Of a stretch of 64,000 nucleotides of DNA, positions 17,063-26,531 are shown piece after piece. The stretch is from Agrococcus lahaulensis DSM 17612 (GTDB lineage Bacteria > Actinomycetota > Actinomycetes > Actinomycetales > Microbacteriaceae): the NCBI RefSeq assembly GCF_000425105.1, contig NZ_AULD01000015.1, positions 1 to 64,000 of the forward strand, written 5' to 3'. The first letter of the stretch is position 1. Each line of letters starts with the position of its first letter. The notes below the pieces were generated by a model. That model did no database searches. It saw only the letters and a program-made list of their open reading frames with translations, and was not told where the DNA came from. The position numbers and the translations under genes are program-made.

Positions 17063-17527
17063 GTGGCGCACGACGAGCTGCCCGTGCAGGAGCGGGACGA
17101 CCTGGCGCTCGAGCGCCAGGTGTGCTTCGCGCTGTCGGTCGCATCCCGCAGCGTCGTCGGCGCCTACCGCCCCGTGCTCGAGCCACTCGGCCTCTCGCAC
17201 CCGCAGTACCTCGTGATGCTCGCGCTCTGGGGCTCGCGCTCGCTCTCGCTGCGCCAGCTGGCCGAGCAGCTGCGCCTCGAGCCGGCGACGCTCTCGCCGC
17301 TGGTCAAGCGGCTCGAGGCCGCGGGTCTCGTCGCGCGCGCGAGGCGCGCCGACGACGTGCGCACGCTCGACATCACGCTCACCGAGCGTGGCGCGGAGCT
17401 GCGCGAGCAGGCGCTCGCCGTGCCGGGGGAGATGATGCAGCGACTCGGGCTCGACCGCGACGAGCTCGAGCAGCTGCACCGCCTCATGACGCGGCTCATC
17501 GCGGCGGTCGACGGCGCCGAGGCCTGA
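17063..17527 (+). CDS. MarR/OhrR-family transcriptional regulator
   Basis: This 154-residue winged-helix protein has the OhrR layout. LERQVCFALSVASR carries the single Cys21 where OhrR has its peroxide-sensing cysteine. It is followed by the conserved AYRPVLEPLGLSHPQYLVML with its tyrosines, the recognition helix around LEPATLSPLVKRLEAAGL, and the wing RADDVRTLDITLT. There is no second Cys, so a one-Cys sensor is likely. OhrR represses the organic hydroperoxide reductase gene ohr, but no ohr gene is seen nearby, so its target is unknown here. The start is a GTG right after a -10-like TAGGAT. Confidence 0.85.
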   Translation: MAHDELPVQERDDLALERQVCFALSVASRSVVGAYRPVLEPLGLSHPQYLVMLALWGSRSLSLRQLAEQLRLEPATLSPLVKRLEAAGLVARARRADDVRTLDITLTERGAELREQALAVPGEMMQRLGLDRDELEQLHRLMTRLIAAVDGAEA

Positions 17528-17534
17528 CGCCCGC

Positions 17535-17705
17535 TCAGGCGTTCGCGAGCACCACGAAGGCGATCACGGCGGCGGTCGTGCCGACGACCGTCACGGCTGC
17601 CGCGCAGTAGCCGACGACCCGCCAGGCGAGGATGTCGCCGCGCGTGAAGCTCTGCGGGTCGCGGTCGTGGGGCCAGCCCTGGTGGCGCGCGGTCGGCTCC
17701 TGCAT
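17535..17705 (-). CDS. Small single-pass membrane protein
   Basis: Read from MQEPTARHQGWPHD at 17705, this gives 56 residues: a polar, His/Asp-rich N-terminus, then one hydrophobic segment of about 28 residues (VVGYCAAAVTVVGTTAAVIA onward). No family is recognised. An upstream in-frame ATG at 17753 would place the start inside the palindrome at 17737-17750, so the shorter form is preferred. It lies convergent to the MarR gene with seven bases between. Confidence 0.5.
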   Translation of the reverse strand: MQEPTARHQGWPHDRDPQSFTRGDILAWRVVGYCAAAVTVVGTTAAVIAFVVLANA

Positions 17706-17736
17706 GGTCGGACCGGTCTCCTCGGATCGCCGAATA

Positions 17737-17750
17737 CTTAGCGCACTAAG
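17737..17750. promoter_or_regulatory. Operator-like palindrome upstream of the small membrane gene
   Basis: CTTAG-CGCA-CTAAG is a 14-bp interrupted palindrome in an AT-rich patch (ATACTTAG...CTAAGCATAT) 31 bases before the small gene's start. The size and symmetry suit a winged-helix regulator of the MarR type, and one is encoded 200 bases away. The link is inference. Confidence 0.35.
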
Positions 17751-17799
17751 CATATCGTCGATCCGAGCCGCGCCCGACCGGTCGGCGCGAGACAGAGCC

Positions 17800-20022
17800 T
17801 CAGTCCTCCTGCGCGACCGGCTCGAGCGTGAGGAACAGCCCGCCGTAGGGCGGCAGGCTCACGCTGAAGCTCTGCAGGTCGTCGACGTGGGCGATGCCCT
17901 CGCCGGTCGCGGCATCGATCACCGCGTGCTGCGTCGGCAGCGCCTCGGAGTGCACGGTGCCGTCGACGCCCTCGCCCGAGAAGTTCAGCACCGTCACCTG
18001 GATCGGCGCGTCGTCGGCGTCGGGCTTGCCGTCGTCGAGCCGGTGCACGAGCACGAGCATCGCGGGGTGCGCGACGTGCGGCACGTCGAGCTGCGTCGCG
18101 GTCGCAACGCCGTGGTCGCGGCGGATCCGCAGCACCTCGGCGAGCCGGTTCACGAAGGATCCCGGCTGCTCGATCTGCGCGGGGAGCGAGCCGTAGAGCG
18201 AGCGGCCGCGGGGCATGCCGGCCGACGACGTCATGGCGTCGGGCGCAGCGTCGATGAGGTCGTGCGCGCCGCGCTCGATCCAGCGGGTGTCGCCGGTGTC
18301 GATGAGGTCGCGCACGTCGTCGGCGGGGAGCGTCAGCATGCCGGTGAGGTCCCACCCCGAGAGCGCGAAGACGCCCGGCTGCCACGCGTTGTACTTCGCG
18401 AGCAGGATGTGGGCGTCGCGGATCGCGGGCACGGCGTCCTCGGTGATGTCGTCGAGGGTCGCGAAGCCCTGCGTCGCCGCGATGAGCGACGCGGTCGTGC
18501 AGGCGATGCCGTTCTGCGTGAAGACGCGGTTGTAGTCGGCCTGCTCGGTGAGCGTCTCGGTGAGCTCGGCGCGGATGAGCTCGGCGAGGTCGCCGCCGGT
18601 GATCTCCTTGTGGCGGAAGGGGTAGACCTCGTCGCGGTGCCGCGTCGCCCAGTGCACGAGCTCGTAGGTGAGCTCGTCGTGGTTCTGCAGGCCGTGCACG
18701 AGCCCGACCGGCTCGACGCCCAGCTCGAGCGACGACATGAGCGTGAGCCGCAGGAATTCGGTGTCGCCGGTCGCGAGCGCGTGGTGGTAGCCGGGGCGGC
18801 TGACGAAGTCGTAGGAGAGATCGGCGCCGACCGCGCTCGTGTCGCGGATGTCCTCGATCGTGAGGTTGAGCTCCTGGAACGTGAAGCCGCCGACCTTCCG
18901 CACCATGCCGGCGATGATGTGGTTCGCGGCGTGCGAGAGCGGATGCCCCTCCGACCAGGCGGGCAGGCCCTCCGCGCTCTTCTCGACGCCGAGGAAGCCG
19001 TTCGCGTCGAGGCGCAGGGCGCTCGTGCCGAGGTCGCCGAGCGAGTGGAGCGCGTCGCCGATCACGAGCCGCATGCCCGCGAACGTGGGGTCGAGCCAGT
19101 TGATCGAGGGCTGCCCCTGCTTGAAGTAGTGGAGGTAGACCCAGCGGCGCTCGACGCCGTCGACGCCGAGCACGGGCGGGGTCGCGCTCCAGTTCGTCTC
19201 CTTCACGCCGGGCATGTAGAAGATGACGCGCTGCAGCTCGCCGATGATGTAGCCGCGGTCGCTCAGCTCGCGTTCGGCGGCCGCGTCGAGGTTCGCCGCA
19301 TCGCGGCCCTCCGGCACCTCGGGCAGCAGGTGCCAGTCCTCCGGCGGGATCTCGACCATGTGATAGATGCCGGGGTAGTCCTTGAACGCCATCTCGGCGA
19401 GCCGGAAGTCGGCGCCCTTGCCCGTGTGGCCCGGCACGATGTCGTCGATGATCGAGCCGCTGTGGTCGTCGGCGACGTCGGAGAGCCGACGGAACGCATC
19501 CTCGTCGCCGAAGGCGGGATCGATCTGCGTGCTGATCCGGTCGAAGTGGCCGTCGACGCTCGGCGTCTCCATCCAGCCGGTGATGCCGCCGGCGCGCTTG
19601 ACGGGGCCGGTGTGGAGGCCGTTGATGCCGATGTGCTCGAACGCCTCCCAGAGCGCCTCCTCGCCGAGCGCGTCGAGGAACGACTGGCCGGGCTTCGTGA
19701 TGAGCGAGATCGGGTAGGCGGTGAACCACACGTCGGCGACGCCGATCGCGCGCCGCGCGTCGGGGCGGGCATAGGGATTGCGCCACATCGACGGCTGGCC
19801 CGAGAGCTGCCGGCTGAGCACATCCGCGTCCTTGAGCATCGACTGGCGCACGAGCCACTCGACGTAGGAGGGGTTGGATGCGTTGGCGGTACGGGGGTCG
19901 GTGCGGAACCGCCGCACGCTGCCGCTGCGGAACTGGTCGCGCGGGCGCAGGCGACGGGGACGAGCGGGGTAGCGCTGCTCGTCGTAGGTGATCTCGGTGC
20001 CGTGCTCGTCGGGGTCATCCAC
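17800..20022 (-). CDS. GH13 alpha-amylase family enzyme, trehalose synthase-like
   Basis: This protein of about 740 residues starts at a GTG ([16 protein letters not shown]). It has a GH13 barrel with RLDANGFLG (nucleophile Asp near residue 338), [11 protein letters not shown] and a C-terminal beta domain ending [12 protein letters not shown]. Distinctive stretches such as [11 protein letters not shown] and [14 protein letters not shown] suggest a trehalose synthase or glucosyltransferase branch rather than a secreted amylase; there is no signal peptide. Classical TreS openings (YKDAVFYEL) are absent, so the exact reaction is uncertain. The same frame remains open far upstream through other genes, which is only a GC effect. 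A second GH13 gene lies 1.1 kb away. Confidence 0.75.
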   Translation of the reverse strand: MDDPDEHGTEITYDEQRYPARPRRLRPRDQFRSGSVRRFRTDPRTANASNPSYVEWLVRQSMLKDADVLSRQLSGQPSMWRNPYARPDARRAIGVADVWFTAYPISLITKPGQSFLDALGEEALWEAFEHIGINGLHTGPVKRAGGITGWMETPSVDGHFDRISTQIDPAFGDEDAFRRLSDVADDHSGSIIDDIVPGHTGKGADFRLAEMAFKDYPGIYHMVEIPPEDWHLLPEVPEGRDAANLDAAAERELSDRGYIIGELQRVIFYMPGVKETNWSATPPVLGVDGVERRWVYLHYFKQGQPSINWLDPTFAGMRLVIGDALHSLGDLGTSALRLDANGFLGVEKSAEGLPAWSEGHPLSHAANHIIAGMVRKVGGFTFQELNLTIEDIRDTSAVGADLSYDFVSRPGYHHALATGDTEFLRLTLMSSLELGVEPVGLVHGLQNHDELTYELVHWATRHRDEVYPFRHKEITGGDLAELIRAELTETLTEQADYNRVFTQNGIACTTASLIAATQGFATLDDITEDAVPAIRDAHILLAKYNAWQPGVFALSGWDLTGMLTLPADDVRDLIDTGDTRWIERGAHDLIDAAPDAMTSSAGMPRGRSLYGSLPAQIEQPGSFVNRLAEVLRIRRDHGVATATQLDVPHVAHPAMLVLVHRLDDGKPDADDAPIQVTVLNFSGEGVDGTVHSEALPTQHAVIDAATGEGIAHVDDLQSFSVSLPPYGGLFLTLEPVAQED

Positions 20023-20076
20023 GCATGCAGTCCTATCACGCCAGGGTGGGCGCTCCCGTGGTGCGAGGATCGACCC

Positions 20077-21114
20077 ATGCGCGCCCTCCTGATCGATGCC
20101 GTCCGCTCGAGCCCCGCGGTGCGCGAGGCGCCCGCGCCGGCCGCTCCCGCGGGCGGCGTGGTGGTCGAGGTGCACGCGACGGGCCTGTGCCGCAGCGACT
20201 GGCACGCGTGGGCCGGGCACGACGACATCGCCTTCCCGCACGTGCCCGGTCACGAGCTCGCGGGCGTCGTCGCCGAGATCGGCGAGGGGGTCGAGCGGTG
20301 GCGCGTCGGCGACCGCGTGACGGTGCCGTTCGTGTGCGGCTGCGGGCGATGCGAGTGGTGCCTCGCGGGCGATGCGCAGGTGTGCCCGGCGCAGCAGCAG
20401 CCGGGCTTCACGCACTGGGGCTCGTTCGCCGAGCGCGTCGCGCTCCACGCGGCCGACGCCAACCTCGTCCGGATCCCCGACGGCGTCGACTTCGCGACCG
20501 CGGCCGCGCTCGGCTGCCGCTTCGCGACCGCCTACCGCGCCCTCGTGGCGCGAGCGCGCGTGCAGGCGGGGGAGTGGGTCGCGGTCGTCGGCGCCGGCGG
20601 TGTCGGCCTCAGCGCCGTGATGATCGCTCGCGCGCTCGGCGCACGGATCGTGGCGGTCGACCGCAATCCGGCGGCGCTCGAGCTCGCCGCCTCGCTCGGG
20701 GCGGAGGCGACCGTGCTCGCCGACGGGCGCGACGTGCCCGCGGACGTCACGGTGATCACGGGCGGCGGCGCGCACGTCGCGGTCGACGCCGTCGGGAGCG
20801 AGCAGACGGCGTCGGATGCGGTGCTGGGCTTGCGCCGTCGCGGCCGGCACGTGCAGATCGGCCTCCTGCCGCCGGTCGACGGGCACCCGCGCGTGCCGAT
20901 GGATCGCGTGATCGCGTGGGAGCTCGACGTGCTGGGCAGCCACGGGATGGCGGCCGCCGACTACCCGGGGATGCTCGAGCTCATCGAGCGGGGCGTGCTC
21001 GAGCCGCAGCGCCTCATCGAGCGCACCGTCTCGCTCGCGGAGGCGGCGGCGCTGCTGCCGGGCTTCGACCGCTCGAGCGCCGCGGGCGTGACGATGATCG
21101 ACCCGCGCCGCTGA
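20077..21114 (+). CDS. Zinc-dependent alcohol dehydrogenase
   Basis: This 345-residue medium-chain dehydrogenase has catalytic zinc ligands in GLCRSDWH and PGHELAG, and structural zinc cysteines in [17 protein letters not shown]. Its Rossmann fold has [20 protein letters not shown] near residue 175. The substrate is not evident; the closest general pattern is the zinc-binding alcohol dehydrogenase group acting on primary alcohols or aldehydes. It lies between two minus-strand GH13 genes, reading the other way, so it is not in their operon. A TTG/CTG start is not needed: ATG at 20077 gives the usual N-terminus. Confidence 0.88.
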   Translation: MRALLIDAVRSSPAVREAPAPAAPAGGVVVEVHATGLCRSDWHAWAGHDDIAFPHVPGHELAGVVAEIGEGVERWRVGDRVTVPFVCGCGRCEWCLAGDAQVCPAQQQPGFTHWGSFAERVALHAADANLVRIPDGVDFATAAALGCRFATAYRALVARARVQAGEWVAVVGAGGVGLSAVMIARALGARIVAVDRNPAALELAASLGAEATVLADGRDVPADVTVITGGGAHVAVDAVGSEQTASDAVLGLRRRGRHVQIGLLPPVDGHPRVPMDRVIAWELDVLGSHGMAAADYPGMLELIERGVLEPQRLIERTVSLAEAAALLPGFDRSSAAGVTMIDPRR

Positions 21115-21121
21115 CGAGCGA

Positions 21122-22474
21122 CTAGGAGAGCACCGCCCAGCCGCGCGGGCCGAGCCCCACGGCGCCGCTCGAGAGCTCGCCGTCGCCGGCCTCGACGCTC
21201 GTCGCGTCGGCGGCCGGCAGCCGGACCGGCTCGTCGGCGAGGTTGAGCGCGGTGATGACGCGGTCGCTCGCGGTCGCCGTGCGGAGCACGATGGATGCGT
21301 TGTCGACGTGCACGACGTCGGTCTGCGCGCGGTGCACCCACGCGTGCCGTCGGCGGAGCGCGAGCAGCGCCGCGTGCACGCCGTACGCGCGCGCCGCCGC
21401 GGGCTCCAGCGCGTCGGGCGCCGACGGCTCCGCGGGGAACTGCGGCCGCACGGCGTCGTCGCCGCCGAGCCGCTCCTCCTTGCGCCCCGTGAAGCCGAGC
21501 TCATCGCCCGCGTAGACCGACGGCGTGCCGGCGACGGTCGCGAGCACGGCCATCGCGTGCGGCACGAAGGCCGGGCCGACCGCGGTCGCGATGCGGGTGA
21601 CGTCGTGGTTGCCGATGAAGGTCGAGGGCACGAAGTCGCGCACGAGCGCGCTGTGGCGCTCGATCGCGTGCGCGAGCTCGTGGCAGTTGCGGTCGGCGAT
21701 GCCGTGCCAGATGCCCTGCCACAGCTCGTACTGCGTGAGCGAGTCCATCGTCGACGCGCGCACGATCGCCGCGGCATCGCCGTGGATGACCTCGCCGGTG
21801 AAGTAGGCGCCGGGGAAGCGCTCGCGCACGCGCGGCAGCACGCGCGCCCAGAACGCCGGCGGCACGGCGTAGGCCGCGTCGAGCCGCCAGCCGTCGATCC
21901 CGCGCTCGAGCCAGTGGGTCATGACGTCGACGACGAGGTCGGCCACGGCATCCGACTCGTGGTCGAGCGCGACGAGCTGCTCGTGCCCCTCGAACACGTC
22001 GGCGGGGACTTGCTCGCCCGGCGACCAGGCGTCCCAGTGGACGCGGAAGAGCCCGGCGGTCTCGGCCCCCGGCCCGTGCGCCTCGAGGGCGCGGAAGGCG
22101 GGATGCGCGCGGCCGACGTGGTTGAAGACACCGTCGAGCAGCACGCGGATGCCGCGCTCGCGGCACGCGGCGACGAGCCGGTCGAAGTCGGCCTCGTCGC
22201 CGAGCCGCGGGTCGATGCGGAAGTGGTCGATCGTGTCGTAGCCGTGCGTCGCGGAGGCGAAGATCGGCCCGAGCTGCAGGCCGTTGAGCCCGAGCGCGAC
22301 GAGATGGTCGAGCCACGCCTCGAGGTGGCCGAGCCGGTGCTCGATCGCGGTCTCGGCCGGCGGCGCTTCGGGGCGGATGGGCGCGCCGACGAAGCCGAGC
22401 GGGTAGACGTGCCACCACATGACGTGCTGCACCCAGTCGGGCTCGGCGTGCGGTCGCGCTGCGGGATCGGTCAC
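21122..22474 (-). CDS. GH13 alpha-amylase family glycosyl hydrolase
   Basis: This 450-residue cytosolic protein starts at one of two adjacent GTG codons (22474 preferred, after GGATGGAG). It shows the GH13 catalytic set: GVFNHVG (region I), GWRLDAAYA with the nucleophile Asp near residue 198, [10 protein letters not shown] with the acid/base Glu near 226, and [10 protein letters not shown] with the third acid near 290. It lacks a signal peptide and carbohydrate-binding modules, so it probably works on intracellular malto-oligosaccharides. It may share a role with the larger GH13 enzyme at 17800-20022. Exact specificity is not assigned. Confidence 0.88.
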   Translation of the reverse strand: MTDPAARPHAEPDWVQHVMWWHVYPLGFVGAPIRPEAPPAETAIEHRLGHLEAWLDHLVALGLNGLQLGPIFASATHGYDTIDHFRIDPRLGDEADFDRLVAACRERGIRVLLDGVFNHVGRAHPAFRALEAHGPGAETAGLFRVHWDAWSPGEQVPADVFEGHEQLVALDHESDAVADLVVDVMTHWLERGIDGWRLDAAYAVPPAFWARVLPRVRERFPGAYFTGEVIHGDAAAIVRASTMDSLTQYELWQGIWHGIADRNCHELAHAIERHSALVRDFVPSTFIGNHDVTRIATAVGPAFVPHAMAVLATVAGTPSVYAGDELGFTGRKEERLGGDDAVRPQFPAEPSAPDALEPAAARAYGVHAALLALRRRHAWVHRAQTDVVHVDNASIVLRTATASDRVITALNLADEPVRLPAADATSVEAGDGELSSGAVGLGPRGWAVLS

Positions 22475-22500
22475 CACTCCATCCTGCACCGCCGCTGCTG

Positions 22501-23214
22501 TCAGGCCTCTCCGAGCAGCGACAGGCCGGCCGCGACAGCGAAGCCGACGACGGTTGCGAGGCCCGTGAGCGACTGCGCCTTCTCGCGCGCCTCGGGGATC
22601 ATCGCGTCGATGAGCATGACGAGCAGCGCGCCGGCCGCGATGCCGTCGATCGTGCCGACGACTGCCGGCGATGCGGCGTCGGCGAGCAGTCGGCCGGCGA
22701 CGGCCGCGAGCGCGCAGACGACCGCGACGGCGGCCCAGAGCCCGAGCACGAAGCGCCTCGAGCGGCCGTCGCGCAGCATGTCGGCGGATGCGCCGATCGA
22801 CTCGGGTAGGTTGGAGACGAAGATCGAGACGAGCAGCGCCACGCTCACGCCGCCGCCCGCCGCCAGGCCGATCCCGAGCACCGCTTGCTCGGGGATGCCG
22901 TCGAGCAGCGCGCCGACCGCGAGCGGGAAGCCGGCCGCGCCGCCGCCGCGCCGGCCCGACCAGCGCTCGACGGCGCGATCGGCGGCGAAGTAGGCGAGCG
23001 CACCGAGCGCGAGGCCGATCCCGACCCCGACGGGGCCGCCCTGCTCGACGCCGGCCTCGGCGAGCTCGAACGCGACCGAGGCGATGAGCGCGCCCGCTCC
23101 GAAGGCGAGCACGACGCCGACGGTGTGGTCGGACCACGGCCGGACGACGGCGAGCAGCGCCCCCGCGAGCAGGGAGCCGGCAGCGATCCCGCCCCACAGC
23201 AGCGCCTCGAGCAC
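22501..23214 (-). CDS. ZIP-family metal transporter
   Basis: This 237-residue protein has about seven to eight hydrophobic segments and the ZIP pattern. DGIPEQ near residue 106 stands where ZIP proteins carry HNxPEG in TM4, and DAMIPEAREKAQ lies near residue 205. The loss of His in the TM4 motif is unusual and may alter metal choice or mean a non-classical substrate. It lies 28 bases after the SMP-30 gene on the same strand and 26 bases before the GH13 gene. Confidence 0.8.
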   Translation of the reverse strand: MLEALLWGGIAAGSLLAGALLAVVRPWSDHTVGVVLAFGAGALIASVAFELAEAGVEQGGPVGVGIGLALGALAYFAADRAVERWSGRRGGGAAGFPLAVGALLDGIPEQAVLGIGLAAGGGVSVALLVSIFVSNLPESIGASADMLRDGRSRRFVLGLWAAVAVVCALAAVAGRLLADAASPAVVGTIDGIAAGALLVMLIDAMIPEAREKAQSLTGLATVVGFAVAAGLSLLGEA

Positions 23215-23241
23215 CGCTCCTCCTCCTGCCCAGAGCCCGGC

Positions 23242-24087
23242 TCAGCCCGCGAACTCCCGCACCGGCAGCCCCGTGACGCCGGGATCGACGGCGAAGAGCG
23301 CGCCGGCGGTCGGCTCCTCGTCATCGGGGAGGTCCTCGCGCGAGCTGGTGATGAAGAGCCGGTCGAGGCGCTCGCCGCCGAACGCGCACGCGGTGACCTT
23401 CGTCACGCCGGGCACCTCGATGCGCCCGTCGAGCGTGCCGTCGGGACGGAACCGCAGCACCGCGCCCTGGTTCACGGCCGCGACCCACACGCATCCCTCG
23501 GCATCGACCGTGAGCCCGTCGGGGTGGCCGTCGTCGGGGAGCGAGGCGAGCTCGCGCCGGTTTGTCAGCCCCGTCTCGCGCGCGTAGTCGAAGACCGCGA
23601 CGGCGCCCGTCGGGGTGTCGTCGTAGTAGGCGAGCGAGCCGTCGGGGCTCCACTCGAGGCCGTTGGAGACGGTCACGCCGGTCAGCACCGTGCTCGTCGC
23701 GCCGTCGGGATCGAGGCGGTGGAGGGATGCGGCGCCGGGGGACTGGTCGTAGGCCATCGAGCCGCAGTAGAAGCGCCCGTCGGGATCGCAGCCGCCCTCG
23801 TTCATGCGGATGTCACCCGACGACCAGAGCTCCGGCAGCCGGTGGATCGTGCCGTCGAGGTCCTCGAGCGCGAAGCCCCGCTCGATGCCGATGACCGCGC
23901 CGCCGCCGCGCCGCGGGCGCACGCACGCGACGATGTCGTCGACGTGCCGCCGCTCGATGCCGGTCTCGGTGAGCGTGAGGATGTCGCCGGCGAGCATGTC
24001 GAGCCAGCGCAGCCCGCCCCACCACTCCGACCAGACGGGCCCCTCGCCGTGGTAGGCGATCGGGTCGGTGATCTGCTCGGCGCGCAT
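23242..24087 (-). CDS. SMP-30/gluconolactonase/LRE family protein
   Basis: This 281-residue six-bladed beta-propeller of the SMP-30 family has the characteristic HGEGPVWSE near the start (metal ligand Glu), MNEGGCDPDGRFYCGSM (Asn/Asp ligands) and SNGLEWSPDGSLAYYDD. Members are lactonases acting on sugar lactones, with one divalent metal in the central channel. No sugar dehydrogenase is immediately adjacent. No signal peptide, so it is cytosolic. Confidence 0.9.
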   Translation of the reverse strand: MRAEQITDPIAYHGEGPVWSEWWGGLRWLDMLAGDILTLTETGIERRHVDDIVACVRPRRGGGAVIGIERGFALEDLDGTIHRLPELWSSGDIRMNEGGCDPDGRFYCGSMAYDQSPGAASLHRLDPDGATSTVLTGVTVSNGLEWSPDGSLAYYDDTPTGAVAVFDYARETGLTNRRELASLPDDGHPDGLTVDAEGCVWVAAVNQGAVLRFRPDGTLDGRIEVPGVTKVTACAFGGERLDRLFITSSREDLPDDEEPTAGALFAVDPGVTGLPVREFAG

Positions 24088-24160
24088 CGGCTCTCCTTCG
24101 CTCGGGACTGGAGCCAGCCAAGCGCGCCGACCTGGGAGCCCGCGGAGGAGCGGGGCGCCG

Positions 24161-24787
24161 TCAGCGCTTGACCGCCGCGATCCGCTCGACCGTGCCCGCC
24201 TTCAGCCGCTCGGCCTCGACGACCTCGAAGCCTGCTGCCTCGACGAGCGGCCGCTGCCGGCGCGTGAAGTGCTCGCCCGCGACGCGGATCGTCAGCTGCT
24301 CGACGAGCCGCTGACCCGCGCGCAGCGGCCACGCGGTGCTCGCGACGTGGTCGAGCAGCAGCAGCGCGCCGCCGGCCACGAGCACGCGGTGCATCTCGGC
24401 GATCGCGGCCTCGGGCCGCGGGATGCTGCAGAGGCCGAGCGCGCACACGACGGTGTCGAACGACGCGTCGGCGAACGGCAGCCGCTCGGCGTCGCCCTCG
24501 ACGAGCTCGACGACGCGGCCGAGCTCCGCCGCGCGCCGCCGCGCCTCGGCCAGCATGCGCGGGCTCAGGTCGAGGCCGGTGACGGATGCGTCGGGCGGGT
24601 AGTGCGGGAGGTTCGCCCCGGTGCCGACGGCGACGTCGAGCACGCGGCCGCGCGCCCTCGCGCCGAGCCACTCGTGGCCGCCCGCGAACCAGAGCCGCTC
24701 GAGCGGCCGCACGCCCCGGTCGTAGCGGGGCGCGGCCTCGTCCCACAGCCGGCGCTGCCGCGCCGTCGGATCCTCGCGCCTCGCCAT
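24161..24787 (-). CDS. Class I SAM-dependent methyltransferase
   Basis: This 208-residue protein of the Methyltransf_11 group has motif I VLDVAVGTGANLPHYP, motif II region EGDAERLPFADASFDTVV, and post-motif ALGLCSIPRPEAAIAEMHRVL, the pattern of UbiE-like and phospholipid-type methyltransferases. The start ATG is fixed by AGGAGGATCGGCG upstream. The substrate is unknown. The gene lies between the SMP-30 and FAD oxidoreductase genes on the same strand, with gaps of 73 and 46 bases, so they may share a transcript. Confidence 0.85.
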   Translation of the reverse strand: MARREDPTARQRRLWDEAAPRYDRGVRPLERLWFAGGHEWLGARARGRVLDVAVGTGANLPHYPPDASVTGLDLSPRMLAEARRRAAELGRVVELVEGDAERLPFADASFDTVVCALGLCSIPRPEAAIAEMHRVLVAGGALLLLDHVASTAWPLRAGQRLVEQLTIRVAGEHFTRRQRPLVEAAGFEVVEAERLKAGTVERIAAVKR

Positions 24788-24833
24788 CGCCGATCCTCCT
24801 CGTCGGCGATGCTCGTCGCCCGCGCCGCGGTCG

Positions 24834-26390
24834 TCAAGACGGCAGCGGCAGCCCCTCGAGCGCCCGCACGTCGACGTCCTGCACGGCGATGCCCGCGCGA
24901 GCGGCGGCGGCCGCCGCGATCCCTGCCGCCTCGCCGAGCATCTGGTACTGCGGCTCCATCCGCACCGACGAGAACGCGACGTGCGACGCCGAGAGGCACA
25001 CGGGCACGAGCAGGTTCTCGCAGTCCTCGCGCCGCGGCGTGAGGCTCCGGTACGGGATCGGGTAGCGCGGTGCCGGCACCGAGAGGTAGCCCTCCGTGAC
25101 GACCATCGCGACCGGCCGCGGATGCTCGTAGACCCAGCGCCAGCCGCGCTGCACCTCGCGGATGTCGAGGTGGTACGAGCCGAGGGCCACGGCGTCGTCG
25201 TGCGGCCGCGCATCCAGCACGTCGTGCTCGGTGAGCACGTGCGCGCCGATCATCCTGCGGGCCTCGCGCACGTAGAGCTGGTGGGGGAAGTGCGCCGTGT
25301 CGGCGAACTCGTCGGCCGGCAGCCCCCACCGCGTGAGCTCGTCGCGCACGTGGCGCGGCACGGCCGGATCGCTCGAGAGGAAGTGCAGGAAGCCGCGGGC
25401 GTGCCGCTCGTGGTGGAGCCGCAGCTGCTCGCGCCGCTCCGGGCTCGCGAGCGGGTACTCCCACGCCGAGCCGTCGAGCACGCTGAGCGAGAAGGGACCG
25501 AGGGAGTTCGCGTCGCACTTGCCGCCCGGCAGGTTGGGCTCGAGCCCGAGCAGGCGCTCGGCGGTCACGTCGACGCGATCGCGCCGCCAGCGGGCGAAGA
25601 GGCGGCGCCCGAGCTCCCAATGGGCCTCGTCGTAGTCGTCCGGACGGGAGAGGGGGATGCGGTCGGTCGCCGTCGTGAGGCACACCCGGTAGCCGTACGA
25701 CATGACGCCGCCGTCGCCGGCGCCGACGGGCGCGAGCGGCTGCGGGCGGATCTGCGGCAGGAGCGGGCCCTCGATGAAGCCATCGGGATCGTCGGCGAAG
25801 GGCGAGATCCACGGGGGCATGACGTGCCGGCCCGGCACGAGCTCCTGCCGGCCGGCGAAGCGCTCGCCGTGCAGGGCTCGGTCCTCGCGCCCGACCGCGG
25901 CCGGCACGCCGACCGCTGCCAGCAGGTCGCCCTCGTAGCTCGCGTCGATGAAGACCGCCGCCTGCGCTTCGAGCGACGGCACGGACGGGGCCGAGCCCGG
26001 CCCGAACGACGCCGCCCGGATGCGGCCGAGCTCGAGGTCGGCGGCGACGACCCGCGCGTGGAGCTGCACCTCGACGCCGGCCTCCTCGAGCCAGCGCACG
26101 AGGATGGCCTCGGCGACGTGCGGCTCGGGCCCCGCGAAGCGGCCGGGGGCGACGCCGTAGTGCTCGGCGACGGCGGTGCGCAAGCGCTGCGCGGCGCCCG
26201 CGATCGCGCGGAGGTCGCCGATGTCGGTGTAGCTGAGGCCTCCGCTCGTCATGCCGCCGAGGTGGCCGCCCGGCTCGACGAGCAGCACCGCGGCGCCGTG
26301 CGCGGCCGCGGCCACGGCCGCGCACACCCCGGCCGCGGTGCCGCCGTAGACCAGCACGTCGGCCGAGCGCCGTGCGGGCTCCGTCGCCAT
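24834..26390 (-). CDS. FAD-dependent oxidoreductase (FAD_oxidored family)
   Basis: This 518-residue flavoprotein has an N-terminal dinucleotide-binding loop, VLVYGGTAAGVCAAVAAA, followed by GGHLGGMTSGGLSYTDIG, the signature of the FAD_oxidored (pfam12831) family. A second FAD contact, FIDASYEGDLLAAVG, follows near residue 155, and the C-terminal VCLSASHVAFSSVRMEPQYQ closes the family pattern. Family members act on diverse small organic substrates and many are uncharacterised. Cytosolic; no signal or membrane segment. Confidence 0.85.
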   Translation of the reverse strand: MATEPARRSADVLVYGGTAAGVCAAVAAAAHGAAVLLVEPGGHLGGMTSGGLSYTDIGDLRAIAGAAQRLRTAVAEHYGVAPGRFAGPEPHVAEAILVRWLEEAGVEVQLHARVVAADLELGRIRAASFGPGSAPSVPSLEAQAAVFIDASYEGDLLAAVGVPAAVGREDRALHGERFAGRQELVPGRHVMPPWISPFADDPDGFIEGPLLPQIRPQPLAPVGAGDGGVMSYGYRVCLTTATDRIPLSRPDDYDEAHWELGRRLFARWRRDRVDVTAERLLGLEPNLPGGKCDANSLGPFSLSVLDGSAWEYPLASPERREQLRLHHERHARGFLHFLSSDPAVPRHVRDELTRWGLPADEFADTAHFPHQLYVREARRMIGAHVLTEHDVLDARPHDDAVALGSYHLDIREVQRGWRWVYEHPRPVAMVVTEGYLSVPAPRYPIPYRSLTPRREDCENLLVPVCLSASHVAFSSVRMEPQYQMLGEAAGIAAAAAARAGIAVQDVDVRALEGLPLPS

Positions 26391-26531
26391 GCCGCGATCC
26401 TAGGGGGCCGGCCGGACGGGAATAGTTCTGATTTGAAGTGGTTGGATCGACTGTGCGGGTTCGGATCCCGCGCGACAGCAGCTCGAAGCGTCGCACCACG
26501 CGACGCCGATCACCATCCAAGGAGACGATTC

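Noticed and set aside
16908-17186. Arg-rich open frames around the MarR gene and similar Arg/Ala-rich frames throughout the window
   Set aside because: Composition is that of GC-rich antisense or shifted frames, with no domains or ribosome-binding sites.
17800-21777. A single minus-strand open frame of more than 1300 codons spanning two genes and the alcohol dehydrogenase
   Set aside because: Only the part after the GTG at 20022 shows GH13 homology; the rest is a frame kept open by high GC opposite real genes.
26455-26471. tRNA T-arm-like sequence GCGGG-TTCGGAT-CCCGC
   Set aside because: The loop has G where tRNA needs A58, and no matching acceptor, D-arm or anticodon arm is found around it, so it is not called a tRNA.
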